A stretch of DNA of 64,000 nt. Origin: Paragorgia papillata. Taxonomy: Eukaryota > Cnidaria > Anthozoa > Scleralcyonacea > Coralliidae. A model generated the notes under the pieces. The model saw nothing but the letters and a program-made list of their open reading frames with translations, was not told where the DNA came from and ran no database searches. The translations under genes and the position numbers were made by a program. The stretch is taken from the NCBI GenBank assembly GCA_035771165.1, contig JAWNZC010000111.1, positions 248,001 to 312,000 on the forward strand. The letters run 5' to 3'. Shown here in pieces: positions 58,501 through 64,000 of the stretch; the stretch's first letter is position 1, and every line of letters starts with the position of its first letter.

Positions 58501-61500
58501 AGGAAGGTTATCCAGTTAAAAATTATCTTGGTACAGCAGCCAGATGGTGGTTAGGAAGGTTATTCAGTTAAAAATTATCTTGGTACAGCAGCCAGATGGT
58601 AGTAAGGAAGGTTATTCAGTTAAAAATCATCTTGGTACACCAGCCAGATGGTAGTTAGGAATGTTATTCAGTTAAAAATTATCTTGGTACAGCAGCCAGA
58701 TGGAAGTTAGGAAGGTTATTCAGTTAAAAATCATCTTGGTACAGCAGCCAGGTGGTGGTTATAGGAAGGTTATTCAGTTAAAAAATTATTTTGGTACAGC
58801 AGCCAGATGGTGGTTAGGAAGGTTATTCAGTTAAAAATTATCTTGGTACAGCAGCCAGATGGAAGTTAGGAAGGTTATTCTGTTAAAAATTATCTTGGTA
58901 CAGCAGCCAGATGAGAGTTAGGAAGGTTAATCAGTAAAAAATTACCTTGGTACAGCAGCCAGGTGGTGGTTAGGAAGGTTATTCAGTTAAAAATCATCTT
59001 GGTACAGCAGCCAGATGGTGGTTAGGAAGGTTATTCAGTTAAAAATTATCTTGGTACAGCAGCCAGATGGTAGTTAGGAAGGTTATTCAGTCAAAAATTA
59101 CCTTGGTACAGCAGCCAGATGGTGGTTAGGAAGGTTATTCAGTTAAAAATCATCTTGGTACAGCAGCCAGATGGTGGTTAGGAAGGTTATTCAGTTAAAA
59201 ATTATCTTGGTACAGCAGCCAGATGGTGGTTAGGAAGGTTATTCAGTTAAAAATTATCTTGGTACAGCAGCCAGATGGTAGTTAGGAAGGTTATTCAGTT
59301 AAAAATCATCTTGGTACAGCAGCCAGATGGTAGTTAGGAATGTTATTCAGTTAAAAATTATCTTGGTACAGCAGCCAGATGGAAGTTAGGAAGGTTATTC
59401 AGTTAAAAATCATCTTGGTACAGCAGCCAGGTGGTGGTTATAGGAAGGTTATTCAGTTAAAAAATTATTTTGGTACAGCAGCCAGATGGTGGTTAGGAAG
59501 GTTATTCAGTTAAAAATTATCTTGGTACAGCAGCCAGATGGAAGTTACGAAGGTTATTCTGTTAAAAATTATCTTGGTACAGCAGCCAGATGAGAGTTAG
59601 GAAGGTTAGTCAGTAAAAAATTACCTTGGTACAGCACCCAGATGGTGGTTAGGAAGGTTATTCAGTTAAAAATCATCTTGGTAGAGCCGCCAGATGGTGG
59701 TTAGGAAGGTTATTCAGTTAAAAATTATCTTGGTACAGCAGCCAGATGAGAGTTAGGAAGGTTATTCAGTAAAAACATCTTGGTACAGCACCCAGATGGA
59801 AGTTAGGAAGGTTATTCAGTTAAAAATCATCTTGGTAGAGCAGCCAGATGGTGGTTAGGAAGGTTATTTAGTTAAAAATTACCTTGGTACAGCAGCCAGA
59901 TGGTGGTTAGGAAGGTTATTCAGTTAAAAATCATCTTGGTACAGCAGCCAGATGGTGGTTAGGAAGGTTATTCAGTTAAAAATTATCTTGGTACAGCAGC
60001 CAGATGGTAGTTAGGAAGGTTATTCAGTTAAAAATTACCTTGGTACAGCAGCCAGATGGTGGTTAGGAAGGTTATTCAGTTAAAAATCATCTTGGTACAG
60101 CAGCCAGATGGTGGTTAGGAAGGTTATTCTGTTAAAAATTATCTTGGTACAGCAGCCAGATGGTAGTTAGGAAGGTTATTCAGTTAAAAATTATCTTGGT
60201 ACAGCAGCCAGATGAGAGTTAGGAAGGTTATTCAGTAAAAAATTACCTTGGTACAGCAGCTAGATGGTGGTTAGGAAGGTTATTCAGTTAAAAATCATCT
60301 TGGTGCAGCAGCCAGATGGTGGTTAGGAAGGTTATTCAGTTAAAAATTATCTTGGTACAGCAGCCAGATGGTAGTTAGGAAGGTTATTCAGTTAAAAATT
60401 ATCTTGGTACAGCAGCCAGATGAGAGTTAGGAAGGTTATTCAGTAAAAAATTACCTTGGTACAGCAGCTAGATGGTGGTTAGGAAGGTTATTCAGTTAAA
60501 AATCATCTTGGTAGAGCAGCCAGATGGTGGTTAGGAAGGTTATTTAGTTAAAAATTACCTTGGTACAGCAGCCAGATGGTGGTTAGGAAGGTTATTCAGT
60601 TAAAAATCATCTTGGTACAGCAGCCAGATGGTGGTTAGGAAGGTTATTCAGTTAAAAATTATCTTGGTACAGCAGCCAGATGGTAGTTAGGAAGGTTATT
60701 CAGTTAAAAATTACCTTGGTACAGCAGCCAGATGGTGGTTAGGAAGGTTATTCAGTTAAAAATCATCTTGGTACAGCAGCCAGATGGTGGTTAGGAAGGT
60801 TATTCAGTTAAAAATTATCTTGGTACAGCAGCCAGATGGTGGTTAGGAAGGTTATTCAGTTAAAAATTATCTTGGTACAGCAGCCAGATGGTGGTTAGGA
60901 AGGTTATTCAGTTAAAAATTATCTTGGTACAGCAGCCAGATGGTAGTTAGGAAGGTTATTCAGTTAAAAATCATCTTGGTACAGCAGCCAGATGGTAGTT
61001 AGGAATGTTATTCAGTTAAAAATTATCTTGGTACAGCAGTCAGATGGAAGTTAGGAAGGTTATTCAGTTAAAAATCATCTTGGTACAGCAGCCAGGTGGT
61101 GGTTACAGGAAGGTTATTCAGTTAAAAAATTATTTTGGTACAGCAGCCAGATGGTGGTTAGGAAGGTTATTCAGTTAAAAATTATCTTTGTACAGCAGCC
61201 AGATGGAAGTTAGGAAGGTTATTCTGTTAAAAATTATCTTGGTACAGCAGCCAGATGGTGGTTAGGAAGGTTATTCAGTTAAAAATCATCTTGGTACAGC
61301 AGCCAGATGGTAGTTAGGAAGGTTATTCAGTTAAAAATTATCTTGGTACAGCAGCCAGATGAGAGTTAGGAAGGTTATTCAGTAAAAAATTACCTTGGTA
61401 CAACAGCTAGATGGTGGTTAGGAAGGTTATTCAGTTAAAAATTATCTTGGTACAGCAGCCAGATGGAAGTTAGGAAGGTTATTCTGTTAAAAATTATCTT

Positions 61501-64000
61501 GGTACAGCAGCCAGATGGTGGTTAGGAAGGTTATTCAGTTAAAAATCATCTTGGTACAGCAGCCAGATGGTAGTTAGGAAGGTTATTCAGTTAAAAATTA
61601 TCTTGGTACAGCAGCCAGATGAGAGTTAGGAAGGTTATTCAGTAAAAAATTACCTTGGTACAACAGCTAGATGGTGGTTAGGAAGGTTATTCAGTTAAAA
61701 ATCATCTTGGTGCAGCAGCCAGATGGTGGTTAGGAAGGTTTTTCCGTTAAAAATTATCTTGGTACAGCAGCCAGATGGAAGTTAGGAAGGTTATTCAGTT
61801 AAAAATCATCTTGGTACAGCAGCCAGGTGGTGGTTATAGGAAGGTTATTCAGTTAAAAAATTATTTTGGTACAGCAGCCAGATGGTGGTTAGGAAGGTTA
61901 TTCAGTTAAAAATTATCTTGGTACAGCAGCCAGATGGAAGTTAGGAAGGTTATTCTGTTAAAAATTATCTTGGTACAGCAGCCAGATGAGAGTTAGGAAG
62001 GTTAATCAGTAAAAAATTACCTTGGTACAGCAGCCAGATGGTGGTTAGGAAGGTTATTCAGTTAAAAATCATCTTGGTAGAGCCGCCAGATGGTGGTTAG
62101 GAAGGTTATTCAGTTAAAAATTATCTTGGTACAGCAGCCAGATGAGAGTTAGGAAGGTTATTCAGTAAAAACATCTTGGTACAGCACCCAGATGGAAGTT
62201 AGGAAGGTTATTCAGTTAAAAATCATCTTGGTAGAGCAGCCAGATGGTGGTTAGGAAGGTTATTTAGTTAAAAATTACCTTGGTACAGCAGCCAGATGGT
62301 GGTTAGGAAGGTTATTCAGTTAAAAATCATCTTGGTACACCAGCCAGATGGTGGTTAGGAAGGTTATTCAGTTAAAAATTATCTTGGTACAGCAGCCAGA
62401 TGGTAGTTAGGAAGGTTATTCAGTTAAAAATTACCTTGGTACAGCAGCCAGATGGTGGTTAGGAAGGTTATTCAGTTAAAAATCATCTTGGTACAGCAGC
62501 CAGATGGTGGTTAGGAAGGTTATTCTGTTAAAAATTATCTTGGTACAGCAGCCAGATGGTAGTTAGGAAGGTTATTCAGTTAAAAATTATCTTGGTACAG
62601 CAGCCAGATGAGAGTTAGGAAGGTTATTCAGTAAAAAAATACCTTGGTACAACAGCTAGATGGTGGTTAGGAAGGTTATTCAGTTAAAAATCATCTTGGT
62701 GCAGCAGCCAGATGGTGGTTAGGAAGGTTATTCAGTTAAAAATTATCTTGGTACAGCAGCCAGATGGTAGTTAGGAAGGTTATTCAGTTAAAAATTATCT
62801 TGGTACGGCAGCCAGATGGTGGTTAGGAAGGTTATTTAGTTAAAAATTACCTTGGTACAGCAGCCAGATGGTGGTTAGGAAGGTTATTCAGTTAAAAATC
62901 ATCTTGGTACAGCAGCCAGATGGTGGTTAGGAAGGTTATTCAGTTAAAAATTATCTTGGTACAGCAGCCAGATGGTAGTTAGGAAGGTTATTCAGTTAAA
63001 AATTACCTTGGTACAGCAGCCAGATGGTGGTTAGGAAGGTTATTCAGTTAAAAATCATCTTGGTACAGCAGCCAGATGGTGGTTAGGAAGGTTATTCAGT
63101 TAAAAATTATCTTGGTACAGCAGCCAGATGGTGGTTAGGAAGGTTATTCAGTTAAAAATTATCTTGGTACAGCAGCCAGATGGTAGTTAGGAAGGTTATT
63201 CAGTTAAAAATCATCTTGGTACAGCAGCCAGATGGTAGTTAGGAAGGTTATTCAGTTAAAAATTATCTTGGTACAGCAGTCAGATGGAAGTTAGGAAGGT
63301 TATTCAGTTAAAAATCATCTTGGTACAGCAGCCAGGTGGTGGTTATAGGAAGGTTATTCAGTTAAAAAATTATTTTGGTACAGCAGCCAGATGGTGGTTG
63401 GGAAGGTTATTCAGTTAAAAATTATCTTGGTACAGCAGCCAGATGGAAGTTAGGAAGGTTATTCTGTTAAAAATTATCTTGGTACAGCAGCCAGATGGTG
63501 GTTAGGAAGGTTATTCAGTTAAAAATCATCTTGGTACAGCAGCCAGATGGTAGTTAGGAAGGTTATTCAGTTAAAAATTATCTTGGTACAGCAGCCAGAT
63601 GAGAGTTAGGAAGGTTATTCAGTAAAAAATTACCTTGGTACAACAGCTAGATGGTGGTTAGGAAGGTTATTCAGTTAAAAATCATCTTGGTGCAGCAGCC
63701 AGATGGTGGTTAGGAAGGTTATTCCGTTAAAAATTATCTTGGTACAGCAGCCAGATGGTAGTTAGGAAGGTTATTCAGTTAAAAATTATCTTGGTACAGC
63801 AGCCAGATGAGAGTTAGGAAGGTTATTCAGTGAAAACATCTTGGTACAGCAGCCAGATGGAAGTTAGGAAGGTTATTCAGTTAAAAATCATCTTGGTAGA
63901 GCAGCCAGATGGTTGTTAGGAAGGTTATTTAGTTTAAAATTACCTTGGTACAGCAGCCAGATGGTGGTTAGGAAGATTATTCAGTTAAAAATCATCTTGG

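Larger units (their letters stand above)
39757..64000 (+). repeat. 52-bp satellite array, about 370 units, open at the right edge
   Basis: The unit in one phase is CTTGGTACAGCAGCCAGATG, GTGGTTAGGAAGGTTATTCA, GTTAAAAATTAT. The repeat fills 39,757-42,335, 42,806-51,222 and 55,524-64,000 (about 19.5 kb). The variable sites are few and recurrent: GGTGG/GGTAG/GGAAG/GAGAG after CAGAT, ATTATC/ATCATC/ATTACC before TTGG, and an optional ATAGG. Variants form higher-order repeats, for example an 880-bp period at 55.9-57.5 kb and about 523 bp at 57.98-58.51 kb. 52 is not a multiple of 3, so no long frame exists, and short open stretches are accidental. Each unit contains CAGATG, an E-box-like word. Structural role unknown (heterochromatin, centromere or a large minisatellite). 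Confidence 0.95.

Noticed and set aside
39757..64000. CRISPR-like array
   Set aside because: The whole 52-bp unit is repeated without unique spacers, and the context is eukaryotic.

Overview
The window looks like AT-rich nuclear DNA of an invertebrate animal, most likely an anthozoan cnidarian (coral or anemone). That is an inference from spliceosomal introns, tRNA-derived SINEs, hammerhead-ribozyme repeats, a zinc-finger/helicase DNA transposon and Ty3-like and LINE retroelements. There is no bacterial gene organisation, and I found no complete, undamaged host gene. Nearly everything readable is mobile DNA, decayed multi-exon genes or tandem repeat.

Positions 1-4.9 kb: an exon cut by the left edge, a 213-bp foldback element, long (AT)n tracts, and a tandem array of about 276-bp units on the minus strand. 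Each unit junction carries a complete type I hammerhead ribozyme motif, the layout known for metazoan retrozymes. A foldback repeat, a minisatellite and a tRNA-derived SINE follow. Positions 5-10.5 kb: two broken minus-strand genes, with a hAT-like element (8-bp target duplication) between them. Positions 12.3-16 kb: a decayed plus-strand OTU-type protease-like gene with four degenerate repeats. Positions 16.2-19.74 kb: a minus-strand LINE (ORF1, APE endonuclease, deleted reverse transcriptase) that abuts the start of a plus-strand SAP-domain gene. That gene (19.7-27.3 kb) is split by a 4.85-kb element with palindromic ends and three internal foldbacks. Positions 28.6-29.9 kb: a second, decayed LINE.

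Positions 30,331-38,110: a 7.78-kb DNA transposon with about 90-bp terminal inverted repeats and a 3-bp ATA target duplication. It carries a zinc-finger gene of the DUF6589 type (plus) and a RecQ-like SF2 helicase (minus), converging in the middle. This resembles Academ elements with a helicase. Just beyond lie two different hammerhead elements facing each other across an AT tract.

Positions 39,757-64,000 (running off the edge): a satellite with a 52-bp unit, about 19.5 kb and roughly 370 units in this window, with higher-order repeats and one scrambled block. It is interrupted by a 470-bp unassigned insert and by a recent 4.3-kb Ty3/mag-like LTR retrotransposon with identical 129-bp LTRs and a 5-bp target duplication.

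Most reading frames carry one-base frameshifts, many in A or T runs, plus in-frame stops. Some of the frameshifts may be sequence error; the stops and insertions point to real decay.
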